A DNA stretch of 64,000 nt from positions 595,076 through 659,075 of the forward strand of contig NZ_VIKR01000003.1 in the NCBI RefSeq assembly GCF_007004765.1. The letters run 5' to 3'. Origin of the DNA: Aliikangiella marina. Its GTDB lineage: Bacteria > Pseudomonadota > Gammaproteobacteria > Enterobacterales > Kangiellaceae. The translations under genes were made by a program, and so were the position numbers. Shown in pieces: positions 36,271 to 44,074 of the stretch. The notes beneath the pieces were generated by a model. It had not been told where the DNA came from. It ran no database searches and saw only the letters and a list, made by a program, of their open reading frames with translations. Position 1 is the first letter of the stretch. Each line of letters starts with the position of its first letter.

Positions 36271-37973
36271 CAGACTGTGTGAAAACGATCGATTATTTGT
36301 TTGATTTGTGATCTAATGATCTTACGGTCATTCAGCCATCGGTTAACTCAATGAAACGTTTCATTCAAGGTGAAAACCGAAGTCAAAGTACCTTATTTCC
36401 CGAAGCATTAGATGATTACATCAGCGAAGAAAATCAGATAAGAGTCATCGATGCTTATGTCGATTCAATCGACTTATTATCACTAGGCTTCAAAGGTGTA
36501 GAACCGAAAGACACGGGTCGTCCATCCTACCACCCATCAGTCATGCTTAAGTTATATATCTATGGCTACTTAAATCGTCTTCAATCAAGTCGGCGTTTAG
36601 AAAATGAAACGCATCGTAATGTTGAATTAATGTGGTTACTCAGCCGATTAACACCAGACTTTAAAACGATAGCAGATTTCAGAAAGGAAAACGGTCGAGG
36701 GATCAAGAATGTCTGTCGCCAGTTTATTGATTTATGTCGTCAGTTAAATTTGTTTAGTGAGACAGTGATAGCGGTTGATGGTAGTCGTTTTAAAGCTGTT
36801 AATAGAAAGAATCGAAACTTCACCCAGGCGAAAATCAAGTCACGGATTGAGCGAGCGGAAGCGAGTATCAGCGCGTATATGTCAGCGCTTGATAAGGCTG
36901 ATAGGGACGCACCGAAAGATACAACTACTCAAGAAAAACTAAAAGATAGAATTCAATCATTAAAGGCTAAAATTGTTGAGCTTAATGAAATAGACAAGCG
37001 ACGAAAGAAGTCACCCGATGGCCAACTGTCATTAACCGATCCAGACTCGCGTGCGATGTCAACAAAGGCGAATATATCAGGGCTTGTGGGATACAATGTT
37101 CAATCCGCAGTAGAGTCTAAGCACTATCTGATAGTCGCCCACGAGACGACCAACAGTGGTTCAGATCGAAATCAGTTAGCGAATATGGCCAAGCAAGCAC
37201 GCTCAGCAATGGGAAAAGAATCCCTAACGGTATTAGCGGACAAAGGCTATTACAGTAGCTTGGATATATTAGCCGTTAAAGAGTTAGGAATGAAGCCATT
37301 GGTGCCTAAAATCTTTACCTCAGGCAAGCGAAAGCAAGGAATGTTTACCAGGGATGAGTTTAAGTATCAGCCCAAAAGAAATGAATATAGATGCCCAGCA
37401 GGAGAGCGACTACCTTATCGCCATTCGTCATTTGAGCGAGGAATGAACATTCATACTTACTACAGTAGCAACTGTCGAACTTGTAAGCTCAAAGAAAAAT
37501 GTACAACGGGAAAAGAGCGCAGAGTTCGACGGTGGGAACATGAAGAAGTCTTAGAAAAAATGGACGATGCGTTAAAGAAATTTCCTGACCCAATGTTGGT
37601 TCGAAAATCGACAGTTGAGCACCCGTTCGGAATCATAAAATCATGGATGGGTGCAACGCATTTCCAAATGAGGACATTAAAACATGTAAGCACTGAAATG
37701 AGTCTGCATGTGTTGGCGTACAATCTAAAACGAGTGATGAAAATAATGGGAAGTAAAACGCTGATAGAAGCGATAAAAGCCTGAGGAAGGCTTGGCTTTA
37801 ATATATCGATGAAATAAGGCCTTATACGAGCGTATATGACGGCTCTTAAATTGGCGCAAATATTAAAGAAAATATTTCATAATAAAATTAAAATTCGTTA
37901 AACCGGCTAAGAGAAAGCCTAAATAGCAATTGAGAGCATAATATGTGATGATAGGGTTTTTTCACACAGGCTG
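36271..37973 (+). mobile_element. IS1182-family insertion sequence with 4-bp target duplication
   Basis: The element is 1703 bp. Its terminal inverted repeats are CAGACTGTGTGAAAA (36271-36285) and the complement of TTTTCACACAGGCTG (37959-37973), matching at 14 of 15 positions. ATCA is duplicated on both sides (36267-36270 and 37974-37977). One full-length transposase gene lies inside, so it may still be active. It sits inside a CATCAC box of the array, splitting one element. Confidence 0.88.
36351..37784 (+). CDS. IS1182-family transposase
   Basis: A 477-residue DDE transposase. The N-terminal domain includes YHPSVMLKLYIYGYLN; the catalytic core shows AVDGSRFKAVN (first Asp), VLADKGYYS (second Asp) and STVEHPFGIIKSWMG (Glu), typical of IS1182/IS5-related transposases. 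The cysteine cluster CRTCKLKEKC near residue 380 is also usual. It is intact. Confidence 0.95.
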   Translation: MKRFIQGENRSQSTLFPEALDDYISEENQIRVIDAYVDSIDLLSLGFKGVEPKDTGRPSYHPSVMLKLYIYGYLNRLQSSRRLENETHRNVELMWLLSRLTPDFKTIADFRKENGRGIKNVCRQFIDLCRQLNLFSETVIAVDGSRFKAVNRKNRNFTQAKIKSRIERAEASISAYMSALDKADRDAPKDTTTQEKLKDRIQSLKAKIVELNEIDKRRKKSPDGQLSLTDPDSRAMSTKANISGLVGYNVQSAVESKHYLIVAHETTNSGSDRNQLANMAKQARSAMGKESLTVLADKGYYSSLDILAVKELGMKPLVPKIFTSGKRKQGMFTRDEFKYQPKRNEYRCPAGERLPYRHSSFERGMNIHTYYSSNCRTCKLKEKCTTGKERRVRRWEHEEVLEKMDDALKKFPDPMLVRKSTVEHPFGIIKSWMGATHFQMRTLKHVSTEMSLHVLAYNLKRVMKIMGSKTLIEAIKA

Positions 37974-38027
37974 ATCACATTTAAGACGTTCGATTGAAAA
38001 TCTAGGAATTCAAAAAGCTGTCATTAG
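37974..38027. repeat. Array element copy 3, right part (left part 36266-36270)
   Basis: The base C at 36266 plus ATCA, followed after the insertion sequence by ATCAC from 37974, rebuild CATCAC. AAAAGCTGTCATTAG lies at 38013-38027. Without the insertion sequence the spacing is exactly 40, the same as in intact copies. Confidence 0.75.
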
Positions 38028-38073
38028 AATATTCTAACTGTTTCAAATAGAGTATTTTTCACGAGAAGGACGA

Positions 38074-38397
38074 ATGAAAATAGTTCATATATTTCGGTTC
38101 GAAAAGCTTAGGGATGGTGGTTCACTAATCGTATCTTTTCAGTCAGATGATTCATGTGAGTATTGGGTCATGTTCCCTGTAGCGAATTTAGAATCTAATC
38201 TACCTAAATTTAAGAATCCAGTGCTAGTAAACCGGACTACAGGAATAGAAGTTGAACTGAGTCGAATGGGAGCGAAACAATGGCTTAATCAGCTAGCGCC
38301 TTTGTTTTATGCTCGCGATGAGCTTCCTCACGTATCCAAATATTCGGAAAAACGAATTCTCGGTGATATGCTAGCTTTGTGTGATGAAAGCACTTAA
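38074..38397 (+). CDS. Hypothetical small protein
   Basis: A 107-residue soluble protein (MKIVHIFRFEKLRDGG...). Alternating short strands then a C-terminal helix pair; a single Cys near the end (LALCDEST). No family recognised; possibly an orphan immunity-type protein, judged only from its size and company. Confidence 0.65.
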   Translation: MKIVHIFRFEKLRDGGSLIVSFQSDDSCEYWVMFPVANLESNLPKFKNPVLVNRTTGIEVELSRMGAKQWLNQLAPLFYARDELPHVSKYSEKRILGDMLALCDEST

Positions 38398-38406
38398 TAT
38401 CATAGC

Positions 38407-38477
38407 GCAAGAACCATCACTTTGCCGTCAAACTCAAGAAATATACCTGAAATCGATGAAGAAAAAGCCGACGTTCA
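38407..38477. repeat. Array element copy 4
   Basis: CATCAC at 38415-38420 inside a small hairpin (GCAA 38407-38410 with TTGC 38422-38425), then AAAAGCCGACGTTCA at 38463-38477. Spacing 48. Confidence 0.75.
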
Positions 38478-38515
38478 CTTTGAGTAATTTAAAGAATTAG
38501 AAGATTCGAATAAGT

Positions 38516-38983
38516 ATGGATGAGCAAGATAAAAAAGCATTAGATGATATAGAGCAATATGGTTGCCATGTTCTTAGTATTATGGAAGGTGAAGGAGAAC
38601 CTTGTTTCTCATATTCAATTGGTATAAACAAGAAGCAAGGCAAGCCCGATTTAGTTGTAGTTGGTTTAAAGAGCGAATTAGCTCATTCCATTATCAACAA
38701 CTATAAAGACAGACTTCAAGAAGGTGAACTCATCGAGCCCGGAAAATTCTATTCGGACTTTTTAGGTGGATTTGATGTGTGTTTTGATAAGGTATCACTT
38801 AAACATTACGATGAATACTTTGGTTGGGGTAAGTGGCTTCATGACGGTTATGAATTCGATGTTTTACAATTGATATGGCCAACTACTGAAGGAGTTTGGC
38901 CGTAGGATGAGAATAAGTCCGATTACTATAAATGGGCTCAACCAATTTTGAATGAAAAAGGCGTGATAGAGAAGATAGGCTAA
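38516..38983 (+). pseudogene. DUF4262 family gene with an in-frame amber stop
   Basis: Residues 1-129 (MDEQDKKALDDIEQYGCHVL to GVWP) match DUF4262, seen in CFSYSIGINKKQGKPDLVVVGL-type strands and the VLQLIWPTTEGVWP end. Codon 130 (38903-38905) is TAG, but the same frame then continues DENKSDYYKWAQPILNEKG to a TAA at 38981-38983. Family members usually have PWD at this spot, so TGG to TAG is the likely change. The 129-residue truncated product may fold partly; readthrough cannot be ruled out. Confidence 0.75.
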
Positions 38984-38985
38984 AA

Positions 38986-39058
38986 GGCTCGAACCATCAC
39001 AGAGTTGACACTCAGTAAATATGGTAAAGTAAAAATCATTAAAAAAAGCAGTCACTCA
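38986..39058. repeat. Array element copy 5
   Basis: CATCAC at 38995-39000 and AAAAGCAGTCACTCA at 39044-39058, spacing 49. It begins three bases after the downstream TAA of the DUF4262 frame. Confidence 0.75.
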
Positions 39059-39092
39059 AAAGCTCAGCTGACTCGATTTTAGATTTGAGGCT

Positions 39093-39413
39093 ATGGATAA
39101 AAAAATATTTGGAAAAGAAGCCTTGGAACAATTAAATGGTTCTGAGAGAATACTTAGACTCAGGTCACTTCAAGGTCTACTCGTAAAAAGACTATCGGTA
39201 CACGCTTCAGAGAAAGAGTTTTTTAGTGATATGAGACAGATCGTAGAATCCCTTAAGGAAATGGGGCACGATTTGTGGAGTAGAAGTTATGATGGAGAGA
39301 CTGAAGTTTGGGGTGGTGATTATACGAAGCCCAAGACCAGCGGAAAACTTATTATTTCTTTCAACTTCGATAAAAAGGCATTTGTTGAGTGGGAACCTGA
39401 TTTAAAGGATTGA
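39093..39413 (+). CDS. Hypothetical small protein
   Basis: A 106-residue soluble protein with an N-terminal helical half and a C-terminal beta half (TEVWGGDYTKPKTSGKLIIS). No family recognised. The shape, helices followed by a tryptophan-rich sheet, resembles immunity proteins of polymorphic toxins, but this is only an impression. Confidence 0.65.
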   Translation: MDKKIFGKEALEQLNGSERILRLRSLQGLLVKRLSVHASEKEFFSDMRQIVESLKEMGHDLWSRSYDGETEVWGGDYTKPKTSGKLIISFNFDKKAFVEWEPDLKD

Positions 39414-39464
39414 CAACATTTTAACAGCGAACAATGGATTCAAATTCGCTGAATATGTGTGTAT

Positions 39465-39528
39465 GGCAATCTCCATCACCTAGCTGACGCTCATCGATGA
39501 GTTAATGAATAGTTTTAGCGGACATTGA
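39465..39528. repeat. Array element copy 6
   Basis: CATCAC at 39474-39479 and TTTAGCGGACATTGA at 39514-39528, spacing 40. No strong hairpin is evident here. Confidence 0.7.
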
Positions 39529-39584
39529 GTCTACGATTCAATTAATATTATGAAAGTTCAAGATTAGTAAATTCGGAACATAGT

Positions 39585-39881
39585 ATGCTTATTTTTATTA
39601 AGTTTATTGCAGCGATCTTTGCGATGTTCTTTATTGTAATGGCTTTTGCTGCGGCAAAGGTCTTCTTGGACTCTTTTAAAGAAGAAGATAGGTTTGGAAA
39701 GCCAGCAAGCATATTTAACGTATTTGTTATGGGTAATATGCTAAGCGAGAATGGGAGAAAGTATTTAAAGTTATTTAGAGTTTCCCTGTTATCAGCACTA
39801 ATTTGCGCAGGTTTATTTGCTTTATTGATTTATCTTAATCCTGAGTACATGCCAGAAACAGTGGTTGTGAATAAAAAGTGA
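39585..39881 (+). CDS. Small membrane protein, unknown
   Basis: A 98-residue inner-membrane protein with two hydrophobic helices (about 2-26 and 65-88) separated by a charged loop (DSFKEEDRFGKPAS). No family recognised. Confidence 0.65.
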   Translation: MLIFIKFIAAIFAMFFIVMAFAAAKVFLDSFKEEDRFGKPASIFNVFVMGNMLSENGRKYLKLFRVSLLSALICAGLFALLIYLNPEYMPETVVVNKK

Positions 39882-39884
39882 CAG

Positions 39885-39956
39885 TCTCTGATCATCACAG
39901 AGCGGCCTCTCATTGACTTAGCATACGAGAGAAGTATTATGAGAAGCGGCCACTAA
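39885..39956. repeat. Array element copy 7
   Basis: CATCAC at 39893-39898 lies between stem arms CTCTG (39886-39890) and CAGAG (39898-39902); AGAAGCGGCCACTAA is at 39942-39956. Spacing 49. Confidence 0.75.
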
Positions 39957-40014
39957 ACATGCCAAGTTATCTACCCCTACTAGCTCTCTAGTGTAATCTA
40001 AGATGGTGTATTAA

Positions 40015-40278
40015 ATGAGAGATCCGGAACGAATTGACGAAATACTTGATTTAATTGGGCGTATTTGGAAGAAGTACCCTGATCTTAGATTTCAACAATT
40101 AATTTATATTTGTCAGTCTGAATACTCAGAAATGCATAAAGGTTTGGGTAAAGTTGAAAGTGAAGAAAAAGACGGATTTAAAAGAGTTGGTTTTGATCTT
40201 TTCAATTTAGAAGATGATCAGTTTCTAAAGTATCTGAAATTTAGCCTTAAACATGGCACTTGGAGTAAGGATGCTTGA
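40015..40278 (+). CDS. Hypothetical small protein (RDPERIDEIL family)
   Basis: An 87-residue soluble acidic protein. The start MRDPERIDEILDLIGRIWKK, followed by PDLRFQQLIY, is a pattern I associate with a widespread uncharacterised family of about this size. It is likely all-helical. No function is known to me. Confidence 0.7.
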   Translation: MRDPERIDEILDLIGRIWKKYPDLRFQQLIYICQSEYSEMHKGLGKVESEEKDGFKRVGFDLFNLEDDQFLKYLKFSLKHGTWSKDA

Positions 40279-40348
40279 ATTAACTGTTCCGAGTAGTTAC
40301 ATCGATAAGTTATTGGACTGTTTCACTCGTCAAAGAAGGTTTAGATCA

Positions 40349-40412
40349 GGCTCGAGTCATCACTATCGAGACGTTCGATATGGAATTATAGAAAACAAAA
40401 AACAGTCATTCG
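40349..40412. repeat. Array element copy 8
   Basis: CATCAC at 40358-40363 in the loop of a perfect 5-bp stem (CTCGA 40351-40355 with TCGAG 40366-40370), then AAAAACAGTCATTCG at 40398-40412. Spacing 40. Confidence 0.72.
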
Positions 40413-40441
40413 AAGTGCGGAGTATTTTAGAGAGAAATTAA

Positions 40442-40888
40442 TTGGTTTTAGGCGAAATAATTAAAGTAACAGTTACTAAAGTTCATCCTTCTTACGTTAA
40501 AGTTGAATATGAAGGGCGTGAAGCAACCTTGCAGATAGCTGAAATAACGTGGAGAGCTGGAAAAATGTATAGTTCCGATTACGTTAAGGAAGGGCAACAA
40601 ATTAGAGTAAAGGTTGTCGCTGTAGAAGGTGACGCATTCAGTGTCTCTTTAAAAGAAGCATCTTATGGAGGAAATCCATGGAAGTCTCCACCGAGAGTAG
40701 ACGAAGAATTCTTTGCATCGGTAGTGCGGATAGCAGAATACGGTTACTTTTTTGAGCTAAATTATTATTGCCATGCGTTAATGTTATTAGAAGACGCACC
40801 TGAAACTCTTCAGATGGGTGATAGAGTTAAAGTGAAAGTTAAGTCTTGTAGTTCCGAGAGGCAGCGAGTCGAAGTAGTTCCGGTTTAA
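40442..40888 (+). CDS. Small protein with two S1-like (OB-fold) RNA-binding domains
   Basis: A 148-residue protein, TTG start after a GAGAG ribosome site. Residues 1-70 (EIIKVTVTKVHPSYVKVEYEGR, then IRVKVVAVEGDAFSVSLKEA) fit an S1 domain, and residues 85-148 repeat the pattern (FASVVRIAEYGYFFEL, then VKVKVKSCSSERQRVEVV). It should bind RNA or single-stranded nucleic acid. S1 pairs of this size without another domain are unusual in an array of otherwise unknown genes. Confidence 0.75.
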   Translation: MVLGEIIKVTVTKVHPSYVKVEYEGREATLQIAEITWRAGKMYSSDYVKEGQQIRVKVVAVEGDAFSVSLKEASYGGNPWKSPPRVDEEFFASVVRIAEYGYFFELNYYCHALMLLEDAPETLQMGDRVKVKVKSCSSERQRVEVVPV

Positions 40889-40896
40889 AGCTGTAG

Positions 40897-40966
40897 GTGG
40901 CAGGCTTAATTCATCACTTACCTGCCACTTAGTGAGTAAATTTAATAAATGAAAAGCAGACGCTGA
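40897..40966. repeat. Array element copy 9 (best hairpin)
   Basis: GTGGCAGG (40897-40904) pairs perfectly with CCTGCCAC (40921-40928). The 16-base loop contains CATCAC at 40912-40917. AAAAGCAGACGCTGA follows at 40952-40966. Spacing 40. Confidence 0.8.
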
Positions 40967-41107
40967 TAATTTATTTTCACCAACTAATAATACTTAAATG
41001 CGTTCGTCAGACTTTTTCAATTAACCAAGAGATACTAAAGAGAAAATAAAGAGAGACCGACGCGCAATTCGCGGGTCTCAATTAAGCGTTAGAAACAAGA
41101 AAATGCA

Positions 41108-41689
41108 ATGAGTGAAATTTCAAAATTAATCGATGAATGCATTAAGCTAGGAATAGCCAAGTTTTTGAAGTCTCATGGTTTTAATAAAAGCGGACGAAAT
41201 TGGCATAAAGAAGTCGACAATAATTGGCAAATCGTAAACGTTCAAGCAAGCTCTGGAAATTTTGCTTCAGAAGGAAGGTTTGCAATAAATTTAGGTGTTT
41301 ATATTTCGGAGATAGAAAGTTATTGTGGCAATACCTTAAATGGTAAGCCTAAAGAATATGATTCAACAATAGGGATAAGACTGGGATCAACTGATTCCGC
41401 GTCAGATTTCTGGTGGGAAATTGATGCTAAATCAGATTTACAAAGTATTTCTAATGATGTTGTGCAAAAACTAGAAAGTCAGGGCATTTCTTGGCTAAAT
41501 CATCATCTAGATATTAGCAATGTATCAAATAGTCTTAACGTGCAACCATCTGTCCAATCTTTTAGCGCAGCCCTTTTATCAGGCAACGAAGAAGAGGCGA
41601 AAAGAAGAGTCATTGCTGCGATAGAGGACAGACCCAGGGCAGAAGCTCACTTTAAACGTTGGTCTACAAAAGCAGGTCTGGAGCTATGA
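41108..41689 (+). CDS. DUF4304 family protein
   Basis: A 193-residue soluble protein. FLKSHGFNKSGRNWHKEVDNNWQIVNVQ (in parts, LKSHGFNKSG and NWHKEVDNNWQ) and INLGVYI are DUF4304 features; this family is often near polymorphic toxin loci. It is preceded by a hairpin (GAGACC with GGTCTC, 41053-41079 region) and a GTTAGAA boundary at 41088, and followed by an attC-like stretch, so it has the look of a complete cassette. Confidence 0.8.
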   Translation: MSEISKLIDECIKLGIAKFLKSHGFNKSGRNWHKEVDNNWQIVNVQASSGNFASEGRFAINLGVYISEIESYCGNTLNGKPKEYDSTIGIRLGSTDSASDFWWEIDAKSDLQSISNDVVQKLESQGISWLNHHLDISNVSNSLNVQPSVQSFSAALLSGNEEEAKRRVIAAIEDRPRAEAHFKRWSTKAGLEL

Positions 41690-41692
41690 AAG

Positions 41693-41753
41693 GCTTAACA
41701 AGGTTCTGTTGCAGAGCTCTGCCTCGCAATACCCACAAAGCACAGCGTTGAAT
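41693..41753 (+). other. Candidate attC-like recombination site
   Basis: Four bases after the stop codon of the DUF4304 gene, GCTTAAC fits RYYYAAC and GTTGAAT (41747-41753) fits GTTRRRY, 61 bp in all. The inner stem is poor, so the call depends mainly on the two boxes and on the position behind the gene. Confidence 0.4.
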
Positions 41754-41766
41754 GTCCACTTTCGGG
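41745..41766. repeat. 22-bp motif, copy a
   Basis: GCGTTGAATGTCCACTTTCG followed by GG. A second copy at 44901-44922 differs at one base. Its second half reads as the approximate complement of the array's AAAAGC-GGAC box, so the two motifs may be halves of one imperfect palindrome. Confidence 0.65.
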
Positions 41767-41872
41767 AAGTAAAAATAGCCCTAAATTTTTGAATCACGAC
41801 AGTCCGCTTTATGGCAATGAATTATTCGACTCTACTGAGTGCTTTAGCTACCGTAAAATTATCGGTAGACTA

Positions 41873-41944
41873 GCTCTAGCCATCACAAAGGGGCCTCTGG
41901 AGTAAGAACGATGCTTATGCAGCGGCTCAAAAAGCAGTCGTTCA
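41873..41944. repeat. Array element copy 10
   Basis: CATCAC at 41881-41886 and AAAAGCAGTCGTTCA at 41930-41944, spacing 49. The stem around the first box is weak. Confidence 0.72.
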
Positions 41945-42034
41945 GATATGTGGTCGCAAGTGATCTGAGCCCTTTAGTCTCAAATTAAAAAACTCATGTT
42001 ATGCGGTTCTTAGGGCCTTATAACACTGTGTTAA

Positions 42035-42340
42035 GTGTATAAAGTTAGCCGTCTATATAGGATTCAGATGATTATAGAAGAGCCTCTAGGAAGGATTCTA
42101 GATATATACTGTGATGTTAACTCATTAGATTTAGTTAATAATATATCTGAGAATTTGAAAGGGTACGATGAAGTTAAATTAAAACAACAGCTAAGAGACG
42201 CCATTGAGAATGATTCGATTAGCACAAAGAGTTACGAGATAGTAACCGGAGAGGAATACGAATCACAAGAAGATTTAAAGGCATGGTTTGTCGAGCTTTG
42301 GGAGATTATCTTCAAGACTAAATATAGTGATAAATTATAA
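42035..42340 (+). CDS. Hypothetical small protein
   Basis: A 101-residue acidic soluble protein from a GTG at 42035, or 90 residues from an ATG at 42068 (MIIEEPLGRILD). The GTG lies within GTTAAGT (42029-42035), a GTTRRRY-like box, so the ATG is somewhat more likely. EIVTGEEYESQEDLKAWFVELW gives a helical C-terminus (key part EEYESQEDLKAWF). No family recognised. Confidence 0.6.
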   Translation: MYKVSRLYRIQMIIEEPLGRILDIYCDVNSLDLVNNISENLKGYDEVKLKQQLRDAIENDSISTKSYEIVTGEEYESQEDLKAWFVELWEIIFKTKYSDKL

Positions 42341-42382
42341 TCAATTAACGGGGCTTTGGAGTCTGACACTTTGTAATTAAAA

Positions 42383-42446
42383 GGCTCTAAACATCACACT
42401 GTAGCCATTGGACGAGTGGATTTTCTAAAGCAAAAGCTGTCGTTCG
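42383..42446. repeat. Array element copy 11
   Basis: CATCAC at 42392-42397 inside a stem GGCT (42383-42386)/AGCC (42403-42406), then AAAAGCTGTCGTTCG at 42432-42446. Spacing 40. Confidence 0.76.
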
Positions 42447-42535
42447 CTTGTGATGGTCATCTGACCGCGCTAACGCAAGGAATATTTCGGAGTTAGTCTC
42501 GTTTTACTCGTTCGAATCTACATAGAAATAACACA

Positions 42536-42940
42536 ATGATTAAATTAAAAGACGCTTATTTAGCCCTTATCTTAAGTTTTGCCTTGGCTTACATGATTGA
42601 GTTTGTACTGGGCTATACCAATGCTTGGACGGTTCCGAAAAGTATTTATGAATTTCTCGGTATGCATTTTGGTCACTTTATAGTTGGGTTGCTAACAATA
42701 ACCCTACCTTATTTTTTAGTTGCTCTGATAGTGATGCCTGCTCTTGTCGTTGTTTGTGGTAAGAATGCTCCTAAATATAGTGTGATTACTTTATTTGGTG
42801 TACTTGTTGTATTTGGGTTGTCTTCAAGCTCTTTCGTATTTACCGCGTCTAATTTTGTATTGGTTTTACCCGTAATAATGGGTTTACTCTCTATAGTATT
42901 AGCAACATACATCGTGACCAACAAGCTGAGACTTTCTTAG
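42536..42940 (+). CDS. Small integral membrane protein, unknown
   Basis: A 134-residue inner-membrane protein with four hydrophobic segments (about 8-27, 45-75, 83-100 and 105-130). No family recognised. Confidence 0.65.
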   Translation: MIKLKDAYLALILSFALAYMIEFVLGYTNAWTVPKSIYEFLGMHFGHFIVGLLTITLPYFLVALIVMPALVVVCGKNAPKYSVITLFGVLVVFGLSSSSFVFTASNFVLVLPVIMGLLSIVLATYIVTNKLRLS

Positions 42941-42987
42941 AAGAGTTGGATTAAAGAAAAATGGTGCTTAAAAAGAGTTCTTTGTCA

Positions 42988-43060
42988 GGCTCTGTTCATC
43001 ACTTTTCGGACGGCCCTTGCGTTGTTTTAAGCCATTATTGACTTTAAAAGCGGACACTGA
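42988..43060. repeat. Array element copy 12
   Basis: CATCAC at 42997-43002 and AAAAGCGGACACTGA at 43046-43060, spacing 49. Confidence 0.75.
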
Positions 43061-43116
43061 AGTCGAGAGATGGGCTCAATAATATTTAATACGAAAGTTT
43101 TTCAAGAAAGTACTTA

Positions 43117-43434
43117 ATGAATTGTTCGGTTGAGAAAACATTTGATGGCAAAATAAATACACTTTTGATTTCTGGTGTGATTATTAATAGGTGGCTTTTA
43201 GCTAGAGCACTACGAAAGGTGCCAGGGTTGAGAATTACTGTAAAACCTAGTTTATCTGGATTTTATTCTAACAAACCTATATTGTGTTTTAGTTATAAAA
43301 ATATCGATTTTGTCGCAGAACTAGATCCTTTCTCCAATAACCAGATTGAAATAAGAGAAAAGCATTGCCATGCAAAGCATGAATTACTTGAAGTTTATAA
43401 GGTGTTAAATAGTTTTGGATTTCCTTATGTCTGA
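43117..43434 (+). CDS. Hypothetical small protein
   Basis: A 105-residue soluble basic protein (MNCSVEKTFDGK...). Strands around residues 15-30 and 50-75 suggest an alpha/beta fold; RKVPGLRITVKPSLSG is the most distinctive stretch. No family recognised. Confidence 0.62.
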   Translation: MNCSVEKTFDGKINTLLISGVIINRWLLARALRKVPGLRITVKPSLSGFYSNKPILCFSYKNIDFVAELDPFSNNQIEIREKHCHAKHELLEVYKVLNSFGFPYV

Positions 43435-43457
43435 GAAACTGGACAGAGAATCCTTTG

Positions 43458-43527
43458 CTGGCCGACTTGAAACATCACATTTTAGCCGGTCGTTTAATCA
43501 CTATAGTATTTTAAAAGTGGACGTTCG
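43458..43527. repeat. Array element copy 13
   Basis: CATCAC at 43473-43478 between stem arms CTGGC (43458-43462) and GCCGG (43485-43489), then AAAAGTGGACGTTCG at 43513-43527. Spacing 40. Confidence 0.76.
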
Positions 43528-43589
43528 AAAGGAAAGAGTCGTAATTATCGAATTTTCACATTTACCAACTCGCTGAGAGAATTTAGATA

Positions 43590-43931
43590 ATGAAAATTAG
43601 AAGCAATCAAACAGTTTGTGAGTGGGTCGGAGTGGTTCCTAGCGAACCTGAAAGTGGAACTAAACTAGGTATCGCTCTTGAAACTCTGGGAAAATCACCT
43701 ATTAATGGATTGCGACACAAAGAAGAAAATGGAACAAATGGTTGGTATATTTGGTGTGGAGAAGAAATGTCCGACGAGAGTGACTTTTTCGCTCCATTAC
43801 ATATAGGACATATCTCCGAGTACCTTCCGGAAGTTAAAGAGTATTTATCATTGCCACCAGGTTATAGATTCTTAATCGATGGTAAGGATTATGAAGACGT
43901 TTGGTATGATGAGGAGTTACTCAATACTTAG
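43590..43931 (+). CDS. Immunity-type protein (Imm33-like)
   Basis: A 113-residue soluble protein. NGWYIWCGEE, DFFAPLHIGH, LPPGYRFLID and YEDVWYDEEL form a pattern I associate with proteins annotated as Imm33-domain immunity proteins of polymorphic toxins. No toxin gene is next to it, so it would be an orphan. The assignment is from memory of the pattern. Confidence 0.65.
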   Translation: MKIRSNQTVCEWVGVVPSEPESGTKLGIALETLGKSPINGLRHKEENGTNGWYIWCGEEMSDESDFFAPLHIGHISEYLPEVKEYLSLPPGYRFLIDGKDYEDVWYDEELLNT

Positions 43932-43960
43932 CATAATTGGCTTGAGCTGAGTTTGTTGCT

Positions 43961-44022
43961 CGGCAATCTTCATCACGTTGTTGCCGTTTAGGGGGGACCT
44001 ACGACCTAAAAGCAATCAAGCG
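43961..44022. repeat. Array element copy 14
   Basis: CATCAC at 43971-43976 inside a perfect stem CGGCAA (43961-43966)/TTGCCG (43981-43986), then AAAAGCAATCAAGCG at 44008-44022. Spacing 37, the shortest in the set, and the second box is the most diverged. Confidence 0.7.
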
Positions 44023-44074
44023 AGCAAGATTTCTGATCCAACTAATTTACAAATAGCGAAGCGTTAAGTCCAAA

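Larger units (their letters stand above)
41690..42034. other. 345-bp intergenic region with several repeat motifs
   Basis: No gene was found. It holds a candidate attC (GCTTAAC 41693-41699 to GTTGAAT 41747-41753), a 22-bp motif GCGTTGAATGTCC... at 41745-41766 shared with 44901-44922, a hairpin CTACCG/CGGTAG around 41848-41866, and array element copy 10. It looks like two cassette junctions fused, perhaps with a lost gene between. Confidence 0.6.

Noticed and set aside
40253..40441. 62-codon + strand frame between two array genes
   Set aside because: It overlaps the preceding gene and runs through array element copy 8, so it is most likely chance.
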